From Cognaticolwellia aestuarii (GTDB lineage Bacteria > Pseudomonadota > Gammaproteobacteria > Enterobacterales > Alteromonadaceae), in NCBI RefSeq assembly GCF_002000025.1, contig NZ_MUZV01000001.1, forward strand, positions 124,001 through 188,000: a stretch of DNA of 64,000 nucleotides, read 5' to 3'. Position 1 is the first letter of the stretch; every line of letters starts with the position of its first letter. Positions 12,096 to 19,291 of the stretch are shown here, one piece after another. The notes under the pieces are model-generated. The model was not told the DNA's origin. It saw only the letters and a list, made by a program, of their open reading frames with translations, and ran no database searches. The translations under genes were made by a program, and so were the position numbers.

Positions 12096-12159
12096 TCTTT
12101 TTAAGGTTATGCAGGCAGAATATAAATCGTTAATACCTACTACTGTTAATACCACTTTG

Positions 12160-12660
12160 TTAAGATTTACCAACAGTAATTGCACGCTCCGACATAAAAT
12201 CATCTGATGCAGCATAAACTGTTCCAAAATATGAATCCCAGCTTTTCCCTTCAAAAGCAGTAATCAAGTCAACTAGTTGATGAAACTCACCTCCAGATTC
12301 TGAAAGGTGTTGAGCATCCCAGAGTTGATCAAGCCGCTTTAACGCAGACGTTAACTCTTCCTGATTACTTATTTTATTTGCTGACAAAATATCTTTTACA
12401 TCAATTCGTGAACAACTATCATACTTTTCTTCATTAGGCTCAATAACAGTCAAACTATCACCACACATGTCAGCAAAGCACTGTTGGCAAAGATCAATAC
12501 TGATTTGATTGCCATCACCGTGAATACTTCCATAGCCACATTTATGATCAATACTTATAAATTCATGAAATTCGTAGTCATCTTGAGTTGCTTGTTCGCC
12601 ACAACCATCACAAGTTAGTTTAGAGATCACTTTAACAACTTCATCTTCAAAATTTTTCAT
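12160..12660 (-). CDS. Uncharacterised protein: zinc-ribbon-like N-terminus plus HigA-N-like helical C-terminus
   Basis: I do not recognise a named function for this 166-aa protein. Residues about 15-80 carry paired cysteines (CDGC near 17-20, then Cys, then CQQC plus a further Cys) around the phrase EFHEFISIDHKCGYGSIHGD, which looks like a zinc ribbon found in many small bacterial proteins of unknown role. Residues about 95-145 (EELTSALKRLDQLWDAQ followed by EFHQLVDLITAFEGKSW) resemble the N-terminal helical region of HigA-type antitoxins, but no helix-turn-helix follows. It is the last gene of a four-gene minus-strand operon and lies 7 bases after the previous gene. It converges on cadR. 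Confidence 0.55.
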   Translation of the reverse strand: MKNFEDEVVKVISKLTCDGCGEQATQDDYEFHEFISIDHKCGYGSIHGDGNQISIDLCQQCFADMCGDSLTVIEPNEEKYDSCSRIDVKDILSANKISNQEELTSALKRLDQLWDAQHLSESGGEFHQLVDLITAFEGKSWDSYFGTVYAASDDFMSERAITVGKS

Positions 12661-12667
12661 GATTACT

Positions 12668-13066
12668 CTAAATTTTTTGCTGATTCTTTAATAACATTAA
12701 CTCTTCAGCGTTCTTGTTTATAGACAATAAAACAAGGCTATGCTCGCTTAATAAAATGCATCGTTTTAACGGATGATGATCATCATCTAACCGCCTCAAT
12801 ATTGAGTTTAGCTCGCGTTTAAGCTTAGCTGGCCTAAGCACCTTACAGCTTAAGTTGGCAATTTCTAGGCTGGAACTACCCAGGCTTTTGAATTCAATCA
12901 AATCACCGACTTCAAAATAGTCACTGAATTTATCTTTTGGCAGTGAAAATAATACACTGCTATCTGAATCATCTTCAAATGCAGTTGGGCACCTATTTAC
13001 TTTGACTTCAAAATTTTCATTGAGATGATCGACTGAGGTTATTGTTGCCCTTTGATTATGTTTCAT
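12668..13066 (-). CDS. Hypothetical protein, third gene of the unknown operon
   Basis: The function is unknown. The protein is 132 aa, soluble, without signal peptide or membrane helix. The N-terminal half is beta-rich and could be a small OB- or SH3-like barrel (ATITSVDHLNENFEVKVNR, then VGDLIEFKSLGS). The C-terminal half is helical and charged (KRELNSILRRLDDDHHPLKR). The frame opens at a TTG (13081), but the ATG at 13066 has a GGTGG just upstream and starts 11 bases after the previous stop. The close packing of four genes implies a shared job. Confidence 0.5.
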   Translation of the reverse strand: MKHNQRATITSVDHLNENFEVKVNRCPTAFEDDSDSSVLFSLPKDKFSDYFEVGDLIEFKSLGSSSLEIANLSCKVLRPAKLKRELNSILRRLDDDHHPLKRCILLSEHSLVLLSINKNAEELMLLKNQQKI

Positions 13067-13077
13067 TTGACCACCGT

Positions 13078-13416
13078 TCAATGTAATCGTTTTGCATCTT
13101 CACGCTCTAATTTCTCTCTTGCTTCAATTACTTCAGCAGGTGAAAGCAACAAATGTCTCATGACTACAAATTCAGATAATCTCAACTCAAAACTTTCGGG
13201 TTTATCTTCAGTGACATAGCAATTATCACTTTTTGTAATAAATTCAAAATTATTTTGTAATTGAATTAGTGATGTTATTATTCGTTGACCTGCGGGAAAT
13301 CGATACGTATGATCTGAATGAACAATACCGAATAACATTTCCCCAAGAAATATTTTCTCACCATTATGGAAATCAAAAACACTTAATACTGTTGCTTCTT
13401 TTAAGAATGTTTTCAT
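13078..13416 (-). CDS. Hypothetical protein, second gene of the unknown operon
   Basis: The function is unknown. The protein is 112 aa, soluble and mostly beta-strand at the N-terminus (ATVLSVFDFHNGEKIFLGEM, GIVHSDHTYRFPAGQRI) with a C-terminal charged helix (SPAEVIEAREKLEREDAKRLH). Its start ATG overlaps the stop of the upstream gene (ATGA at 13413-13416), a sign of translational coupling. Neighbouring members of the operon have similar small, non-secreted character. Confidence 0.5.
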   Translation of the reverse strand: MKTFLKEATVLSVFDFHNGEKIFLGEMLFGIVHSDHTYRFPAGQRIITSLIQLQNNFEFITKSDNCYVTEDKPESFELRLSEFVVMRHLLLSPAEVIEAREKLEREDAKRLH

Positions 13417-14453
13417 AGTGCATTCACCAGCCAATCTACGTGAGCAAAAGGTCGCAAGATCATTAGGTAATATGATTTATTGAAAACAATTCGAAATTTA
13501 CATGCATCTTTACGAGATAAAAGTGAATCATTAATCCATTGGTTTTTCGATGAATAGCACTTTTCACCGTCCTCGATTTTGTTCAGAAAAATGCACTCAA
13601 GAGTTAATCTTTCACTTCCTAAATTTAAAATAAACACCTGCTTTTCTTCGGTATCTTTTATCCGAATATTAATATTGGGGGCTTGTCCAATGTCAGTGAT
13701 CTGCAAATGTGGTGATAATGGGAAACCATATACCAGATAGTTTTGGTTATTTATTTTAAAATAACAAGGATTTCGGTCAGGAGTATCTGATTCAAAATTT
13801 GATAAGCAGTCACAGCTATCAGCTACCCATTTAATATGTTCATCTATTTTTATTCTTTCTTCGTTTTCTTGAGCAGATGAGATATCTGTTTGTGCTAGAT
13901 CTGTATGAAGTGAATGCTTTACGTTATCAACAGAGAACTCATCAAATGAAACTTTTGTTGCTAGAAAACGGAATGGTATTTCATTGATTAACAAATCAGT
14001 GCTTAAAACAGCTTGATTATCTTGCAATGAATCAAAACAAGGTCGCCATTTAAATTCAATATGCTCGGCATCTACAATGTATTTTGACTCATTTTCGAGA
14101 CCAAATAATTTGAATAGGTTTGATATTAGATCAATTTTAGAAATATTTATTACTGTCTTCGATTCTAGTCGAATCGCCATGTGTTCTATTTCTAAATGAA
14201 GATCTTTAATTAACTCTTTATCTTCCACTTCACATATCAATAAGTATTTTAACTTTTGATATTCTGATAAAGCCCCAAAACTTGATGCATAATTAAATTC
14301 AGCTATTGAGTCGCATAAATCTTCAAAGTCTATATGTTGGTAGACACTTGTTGCTAATAAATCATAACCAAATGATTCAGGTAAATTTAGGGATTTTGCA
14401 AGAAGTTTAGATTGGAGTGTTAACTTTAGGGTTAATGTGTCTGATGTGATCAT
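13413..14453 (-). CDS. Hypothetical protein, first gene of the unknown operon
   Basis: The function is unknown. The protein is 346 aa and soluble. The N-terminal 50 residues (LQSKLLAKSLNLPESFGYDL and on to a VYQHIDFEDL segment) form a helical motif that also begins the separate gene at 14672-15031. The middle and C-terminal parts are beta-rich with several scattered Cys and no motif I can name. GGA lies about 8 bases before the ATG. It is followed with a 4-base overlap by the next gene. No catalytic signature was recognised, so any role (defence, toxin-antitoxin, stress) is open. Confidence 0.55.
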   Translation of the reverse strand: MITSDTLTLKLTLQSKLLAKSLNLPESFGYDLLATSVYQHIDFEDLCDSIAEFNYASSFGALSEYQKLKYLLICEVEDKELIKDLHLEIEHMAIRLESKTVINISKIDLISNLFKLFGLENESKYIVDAEHIEFKWRPCFDSLQDNQAVLSTDLLINEIPFRFLATKVSFDEFSVDNVKHSLHTDLAQTDISSAQENEERIKIDEHIKWVADSCDCLSNFESDTPDRNPCYFKINNQNYLVYGFPLSPHLQITDIGQAPNINIRIKDTEEKQVFILNLGSERLTLECIFLNKIEDGEKCYSSKNQWINDSLLSRKDACKFRIVFNKSYYLMILRPFAHVDWLVNAL

Positions 14454-14576
14454 TTAGTTATCCATAAATTAAAACAAACAACAGCCTACTAACGCCAGTT
14501 TGTTAATTATGAAAACCAAATTTTTACGGATGCTCTGCTTCATCGTTCATACTTAATTATAAATATGTGTAGGCAT

Positions 14577-14599
14577 AGGCTGTCCGTTCAGCCTTTTTT
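14577..14599 (+). terminator. Plus-strand terminator-like hairpin without a matching gene
   Basis: AGGCTG-TCCGTT-CAGCCT is followed directly by six T residues. On the plus strand this is a good small rho-independent terminator, yet no plus-strand gene precedes it. The only upstream plus-strand DNA is the short intergenic stretch 14454-14576 and the antisense of the 346-aa gene. It may end a small RNA. Confidence 0.5.
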
Positions 14600-14671
14600 G
14601 CTAATATATATGAGAGTAAAACGATTGTAAACAGAACAGGGTTATACATATCTGTATAATTTAAAAGGATT

Positions 14672-15031
14672 TTATTTTATTTTACTTTTAAAATCAGTTG
14701 GTTCAATACCAAAAATTTCAACAACGCTATTTTCATTTATTTTTGTATTTTCAACTCTTTCATTAAAGCGAGATAAAATATTATTCATATCTGTATGAAG
14801 GAACTTTAGAAGGAAGTCTTCTGCTCTTGGGTGTAAAGCCGCTAATATCAGATTTTGATTTTCAAAGGAGTCAGACTTCAGCAATGAAATTAACTGTCCA
14901 TAACTATCACAGCCATAAACAACATAGGACAACATTTCTTGGCTTTGGCCAAGCGGAATAGATAATTTTTTCGAAAGCCTTTTTGCTTGCCTTTTAACAT
15001 TGTTAAGCAAGTCTTCATTATTAAGCGACAT
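14672..15031 (-). CDS. Hypothetical small protein with KRxxKxL helical N-terminus
   Basis: This 119-aa soluble protein of unknown function has an N-terminal region (VKRQAKRLSKKLSIPLGQSQ then EMLSYVVYGCDSYGQLISLL) that matches the pattern of a short helical domain seen at the start of various uncharacterised bacterial proteins (KRxAKxL...sqaLe..A...G...w..L). A related motif opens the 346-aa gene at 13413-14453. The C-terminal part is helical and charged. GGTGA lies upstream of the ATG. The gene stands alone, 218 bases from the next one. Confidence 0.5.
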   Translation of the reverse strand: MSLNNEDLLNNVKRQAKRLSKKLSIPLGQSQEMLSYVVYGCDSYGQLISLLKSDSFENQNLILAALHPRAEDFLLKFLHTDMNNILSRFNERVENTKINENSVVEIFGIEPTDFKSKIK

Positions 15032-15374
15032 GTTTTCACCAATACAAAAATACGCAACAAAAAGCCCACGCTCTTTTTGTCGAGTAAATTTTATTGGTAC
15101 ACATTCGCTACGCGAATTTACAATCTATTCAAAGTATATCCATTTCGTTCATTATCGTGGGAACTGGCCTCTTTGATACGGCCTGACTTTACAAGATTAA
15201 ACATACAAAGCCATGTCTATTATTACACTAAATTCCACTTTAAGTAATATGATAAACAGTTTTTACTGCATTGATATTATTCATCAAGGTAATACATATC
15301 ATGGCTAAAAGATTTTTCTCGATGAGGGGAACTTTAATACGAGCAGCGTCCATAATTAGGAGGATTGAAGCACA
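15032..15374. other. Intergenic region with several hairpins
   Basis: No gene is visible here. It contains the inverted repeat ACAAAAAG...CTTTTTGT (15058-15081), the small palindrome ATTCGC-TAC-GCGAAT near 15106-15120, and one copy of a diverged hairpin repeat (15164-15227). A plus-strand reading frame crosses the region, but its composition and its shared WxLASL phrase with a second frame at 16047-16232 come from the repeat, not from coding selection. Confidence 0.45.
15164..15227 (+). repeat. Diverged hairpin repeat, copy 1
   Basis: This copy runs from CTGGCCTCTTTG to CTATTATTACAC and aligns with 16158-16209 at both ends (CTGGCCTCT...; ...T[AG]TTATTACA), with a longer, poorly paired centre. 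It is in direct orientation to copy 2, about 1 kb apart, flanking the unknown 148-aa gene. Confidence 0.4.
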
Positions 15375-15821
15375 TTAAGCCGTTTCCATTGGAGCCGTAA
15401 CAAATAGCCCTCCATTACTTACTATATCTTTAAATACACCTGAAATAGCATAATCAACTAATGCTGCTGTCGCAGCTTCTAGAAATTTAATAAGGACTTC
15501 GCCATAGTGATTGTGATATTGATAAGACATTTTTAAATCTGTCGCAAATTTAGATTTGTTGAAAACATACCTTGCGAAATCTTTTCTTTGTTGAAATGGT
15601 AAGTACTGACCGTCAATAAAATATAAATATTCGATGCCTTCATCATCAGCCACACTTACATTTTGTTGAATTAAAATTTTTGAAAATTCGTACCCTTTGA
15701 TTATTTCAAATAACATAAAGTGCAGGATTTCCTGATCTTTATTGCTAAAATCTTTTCTGTTAAGTAGCTCTTTCTTCAACTCTTCTGTTAATTCACTTTT
15801 ATAAAAACAATTTACGCTCAT
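15375..15821 (-). CDS. Hypothetical protein between two hairpin repeats
   Basis: This 148-aa protein has no family that I can name. It is Phe/Tyr-rich and mostly helical in the first half (SELTEELKKELLNRKDFSNK, QEILHFMLFEIIKGYEFSKI), with a hydrophobic helix near residues 115-135 (FLEAATAALVDYAISGVF) that could be membrane-interacting. AAGG lies 8 bases before the ATG. It lies downstream of the intact PIN-PhoH gene on the same strand, but more than 400 bases away, so co-transcription is uncertain. Confidence 0.45.
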   Translation of the reverse strand: MSVNCFYKSELTEELKKELLNRKDFSNKDQEILHFMLFEIIKGYEFSKILIQQNVSVADDEGIEYLYFIDGQYLPFQQRKDFARYVFNKSKFATDLKMSYQYHNHYGEVLIKFLEAATAALVDYAISGVFKDIVSNGGLFVTAPMETA

Positions 15822-16157
15822 TTTCTTACCTTAATATTATTATTTATGTCATCTCCTATTAATTAACTCCTACCAATCATTTCCTCATAGTTAATATATT
15901 GAAATCTATACTAAAAAACAAATACTCTAAATATCATTTGGCATTGTTTTATAAATAAAACAGACCTAAAAAAAGTGAGCAAGATTTATCTATCACAAGT
16001 GTGATTTGAATTTACAAAATAAAGGTAAATATACGAGTGAAATTGAATGACATTCAAAAGAAGATTATTTATCGCGTGTGAGATTGATTCACTACCTAAT
16101 AAACCAGCGCCTTTTTACTTAGATCACATCACTCTATTTGGCCTGCTAAGGTGGAGG
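15822..16157. other. AT-rich intergenic region, no gene seen
   Basis: This is AT-rich DNA between the 148-aa gene and the hairpin repeat copy 2. I see no coding gene, RNA or clear promoter. The short plus-strand frame at 16047-16232 runs into the repeat and has no relatives that I recognise. Confidence 0.4.
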
Positions 16158-16209
16158 CTGGCCTCTCTAACAGACCATAGCTTAATTAAAAGCTATGGCT
16201 GTTATTACA
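16158..16209 (+). repeat. Hairpin repeat, copy 2 (near-perfect stem)
   Basis: CCATAGCTT (16175-16183) pairs with AAGCTATGG (16190-16198) around AATTAA. The stem extends outward through TAACAG / CTGTTA with a single bulged A, about 15 bp in all. There is no T-run on either strand, so a terminator is unlikely. The outer sequence matches copy 1 at 15164-15227. Confidence 0.5.
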
Positions 16210-16234
16210 TATTTAAATCAATTGTTAATTAGGT

Positions 16235-17620
16235 CTAAAAATTCTTTTCTGTGAAATCAGCTAGAGAACTTCTTTCAACTTCATCAAATATCAAAACACT
16301 ACCTTTTTCATAGTTACGATAGATATTAACTGCTGCACTAGCTCCTGATGATGCAGGAGTAACGAACCTATCATCAATTTGCGCAAGATTTCCAAGTACG
16401 ATAGTTCGGCAGTTTTTACCACCGCGACTAAGCATTCCTTTCATTTGCGCTCTCGTCATATTCTGAGCTTCATCAATAATGAGAACGGCATCATCAATTG
16501 ATCTACCTCTAAAATAAGCCATGGAAGTAAACTCTATATTAGCTCTATCGATAATATGTTCGACAGTAGCGCGAGTACTCTTTTCATCATCTTCATCGTC
16601 TGAATGCATTGAAATCAAAGCATCTGTAACACCAGCTAACAAAGGTAATGATTTTTCAGTTAGATCACCTGGGAGGAAGCCCGGATCATCATCCATGAAA
16701 TCTCGACTTCTCACGACAACGATTTTTTTATATTGTTTTAATTCAAGAACTTGGTGTAACCCAGCCGCAATCGCTAAAAAAGTTTTACCGGAACCCGCAG
16801 GGCCAAGGATGATATTTAGATCAAAATCAGGATCGGTAAGTTGATCTAAAGCGACTGCTTGACGTTGATTCTTAGGAAGTATTCCCCATATTTTTTCAGG
16901 TTTTCTTTGAAGTAATGTCGTAAAGATATGTTCATCAGTTACTTCCTTTATTTTCCCAACGTGACCAACTTCATCATACCAATACATATTCGGCTGAGCT
17001 TCGTCGTTAAAAATATCACGATTGAAACGGTATAACTTTCCAGACATCGCAAAATCTTTTTCTTCTTCACAGCGATCAAACAGGTCACCAGTAAATGATT
17101 GAACTCCTGTGTAGAGTAAATCAACATCCGAAATTTGATTATCGACAAGTACATCTTCGGCATCAACACCAATTGTCCGTGCCTTTAAGCGCATATTGAT
17201 ATCACGACTTACAATCGACACATCTTCCTTTAATGTATTTTGCAAATGAAGTGCGTAATTGATAATACGGTTATCAGCATCACTACCGATTGCATGCTTT
17301 AACTCTTTAGCAAAGTCTATCTGAGTATCAATACCAATGAATAATTTACCGCGCTTAGCTGTCTCAGTTGACGGTAAATCAATTCCCTGCTCCATCTCTT
17401 CAGATGAATGACCATTAATGATGTCCTCTAGCATTCTAATGACTGCACGAGCATCTTGAGATACATTTTTATCAGTTCGTTCTTTTAAATTGTCTAGTTC
17501 TTCAAGCACGGTTAGACAGATATATATATCATCTCTGTATGCTAAGAGACTCTTAGGATCATGTACTAAAGCTGATGTATCGAGTACACGTGGATTTCTA
17601 TTTTCGTTTGAATTTTTCAT
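16235..17620 (-). CDS. PIN-domain PhoH-family protein (PhoH2/YlaK type), intact
   Basis: This 461-aa cytoplasmic protein combines an N-terminal PIN nuclease-like domain (RVLDTSALVHDPKSLL; acidic residues at about 13 and later EELD) with a C-terminal PhoH ATPase. The P-loop is GPAGSGKT (about residue 276) and the Walker B segment is AVLIIDEAQNMTRAQ. PIN-PhoH proteins of other bacteria are described as ATP-dependent RNA helicase/nucleases. It is related to, but clearly different from, the truncated phoH gene directly upstream (17690-18691), so it is a second, divergent copy. GAGG lies 10 bases before its ATG. It could replace the lost function of the broken copy. Confidence 0.85.
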   Translation of the reverse strand: MKNSNENRNPRVLDTSALVHDPKSLLAYRDDIYICLTVLEELDNLKERTDKNVSQDARAVIRMLEDIINGHSSEEMEQGIDLPSTETAKRGKLFIGIDTQIDFAKELKHAIGSDADNRIINYALHLQNTLKEDVSIVSRDINMRLKARTIGVDAEDVLVDNQISDVDLLYTGVQSFTGDLFDRCEEEKDFAMSGKLYRFNRDIFNDEAQPNMYWYDEVGHVGKIKEVTDEHIFTTLLQRKPEKIWGILPKNQRQAVALDQLTDPDFDLNIILGPAGSGKTFLAIAAGLHQVLELKQYKKIVVVRSRDFMDDDPGFLPGDLTEKSLPLLAGVTDALISMHSDDEDDEKSTRATVEHIIDRANIEFTSMAYFRGRSIDDAVLIIDEAQNMTRAQMKGMLSRGGKNCRTIVLGNLAQIDDRFVTPASSGASAAVNIYRNYEKGSVLIFDEVERSSLADFTEKNF

Positions 17621-17689
17621 TATTGATTTACCTCAAGATTATTTTTTATTAATCCGTGACTACTAGTTAAATCCATAATTATTTTATTT

Positions 17690-18691
17690 TTAAACATAAC
17701 ACTCTCCTAAGAATAATTTAGAAGGAGTCTTAATTTGATTAGTGAATGAGAAGTTTTTTATAATATTTCTTTGTAAAAACTGAGCTATAGACTTTATTTT
17801 TACTGAGGTCTGCACAAATATTGATATTATTGTTGACGTAATACCCGTTTTACCGCACCCTGCTGGCCCTGTCAAAATCACTAAATCAATGGTCGGATCA
17901 AGTAAAGCATCCATCGCCATGCCTTGATAAATATTTTTCGGGTGAATGCCCCAAGCCTGTTTTGCCATCAAACGCTCACGGCTCAAGTCAGCTATTGCGA
18001 TATTTTCATTATCCCAACCAGTGACTTTAGCGGCAAAGTGCTCGCCTGCGTCAATCAAATATTCATTCATATAGCGGTTAGGTAAAACATCACGTTTAAT
18101 GTAATGGGTAGTATTACGCCCTTCTGTTTCACTTTCACACTTCTCAACATGCTGCCAAAAGTCACCTGAAAACTGATGATAACCTTTAGTTAAAAATTTA
18201 ATATCATCAATTAATTGATCAGTGCGATAGTCTTCAACATAAGCTAAACCAGCACCTTTGGCTTTTAAGCGCATGTTGATATCTTTGGTAACTAACACCA
18301 CTTTGTTTTGAGGATTTTTTGATTGCAGATAAATAGCGCAACTAATAATACGGTTATCATTTTCATTGAAAGACAGTTTAACTTTACTTTCTTCTAAGGC
18401 GTAATCATTAAAAATAGACAAACAACCACTTGGGTGTAATTCATCATTTTGCGGCAATTTAACCCCAGCAAGTACTTGCTCTGGTGAAGCATTAACCAGC
18501 ACATCTTCAAGCGCTCTAATTGCAATGCGCGCATCACGACTGACATCTTTATGGCGATCTTTAATGGAGTCTAATTCTTCTAATACCGTCATGGGAATAA
18601 CGACATCATGTTCTTTGAAAGAGAGAAAAGCGAAAGGTTCGTGTAGTAATATGTTGGTGTCTAAAACATAAATAATTTTTTCTGCTGTCAT
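17690..18691 (-). pseudogene. Truncated PIN-PhoH gene, cut at the P-loop
   Basis: The gene starts at ATG 18691 (AAGGA upstream) with a normal PIN domain (IIYVLDTNILLHEPFAFLS) and linker. It reaches the P-loop (LTGPAGCGKT, ending at 17846, residue 282). After the Thr codon the sequence no longer resembles PhoH in any frame: the remaining 51 codons (17690-17845) encode an unrelated tail ending LFLGECYV. The whole ATPase domain, including Walker B, is therefore missing. The PIN half may still be made. An abrupt loss of homology at one point indicates DNA insertion or deletion, not frameshift. The missing 3' half was not found elsewhere in the window. Confidence 0.8.
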
Positions 18692-19291
18692 ATGAAAGTC
18701 CTTTACCAAGTGAAGGCTCCACAGCACGCTTATGATAAACTGCTGCTAGAAACCACAAAAAGTTGTAACTCATCTAACCAAAACAATTTAATTACCTATT
18801 CGTTCTTACTATTGCTTTTACAATCATAAAAACCGCTTACGCTACTAAGCTTATTTATTACTGTGACAGTTTACTTTCTGGTAAGCAAGTCGCTTTATTA
18901 AACAAATTTAAAAATTATGTTGCTACAATAAAACACTTTTTTGACACTTTAATGACGACCGCCTGCTAAACGATATACGATTTCTTTTTACCCACACCGT
19001 TTATTTCAGTTTTCGGCTCTACAGCACAGTATTGTATTGGCAATTTAGCCATAAGCACCTGATAATAAAGTCCATATAATTAAGTAAAACCAATTCTTCT
19101 TCAGTTAACAATCACTGATTAAAATGTGTTAATTGCTAAGTTCAAGACAGTAAAGACCAATTCTATAAATTTTAATCAAAAAAAGTGCCCTTTTCCGGAA
19201 TTATTTAATGATCACTTCTATGATTAACGATACTATAGCGCCTTTTTTTTGCCGTGTATGATTACGCGAATTATTGAGTTGGAGTTTTTCT
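18692..19291. other. Divergent promoter region between the truncated phoH and rapA
   Basis: About 600 bases of AT-rich DNA separate two divergently transcribed genes. No open reading frame, RNA gene or repeat could be recognised. It must carry promoters for both flanking genes, but I cannot single out confident -35/-10 pairs. Confidence 0.4.

Noticed and set aside
14987-15247. Plus-strand frame of 86 codons
   Set aside because: It covers the intergenic hairpins and repeat copy 1 and overlaps the start of the 119-aa minus-strand gene. It has no ribosome site or recognisable domain.
16047-16232. Plus-strand frame of 61 codons
   Set aside because: Its C-terminal text is produced by repeat copy 2 (the shared WxLASL phrase comes from the repeat). 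No coding evidence.
14454-16234. Integron attC sites or gene cassettes
   Set aside because: The hairpins have bulged bases and flank single genes, but I could not match the conserved RYYYAAC and GTTRRRY core boxes, and the four-gene operon is too tightly overlapped to be cassettes.
17690-17845. Frameshift as the cause of the phoH truncation
   Set aside because: Translations of the other two frames after 17846 do not resume PhoH sequence, so a single indel cannot explain the loss.
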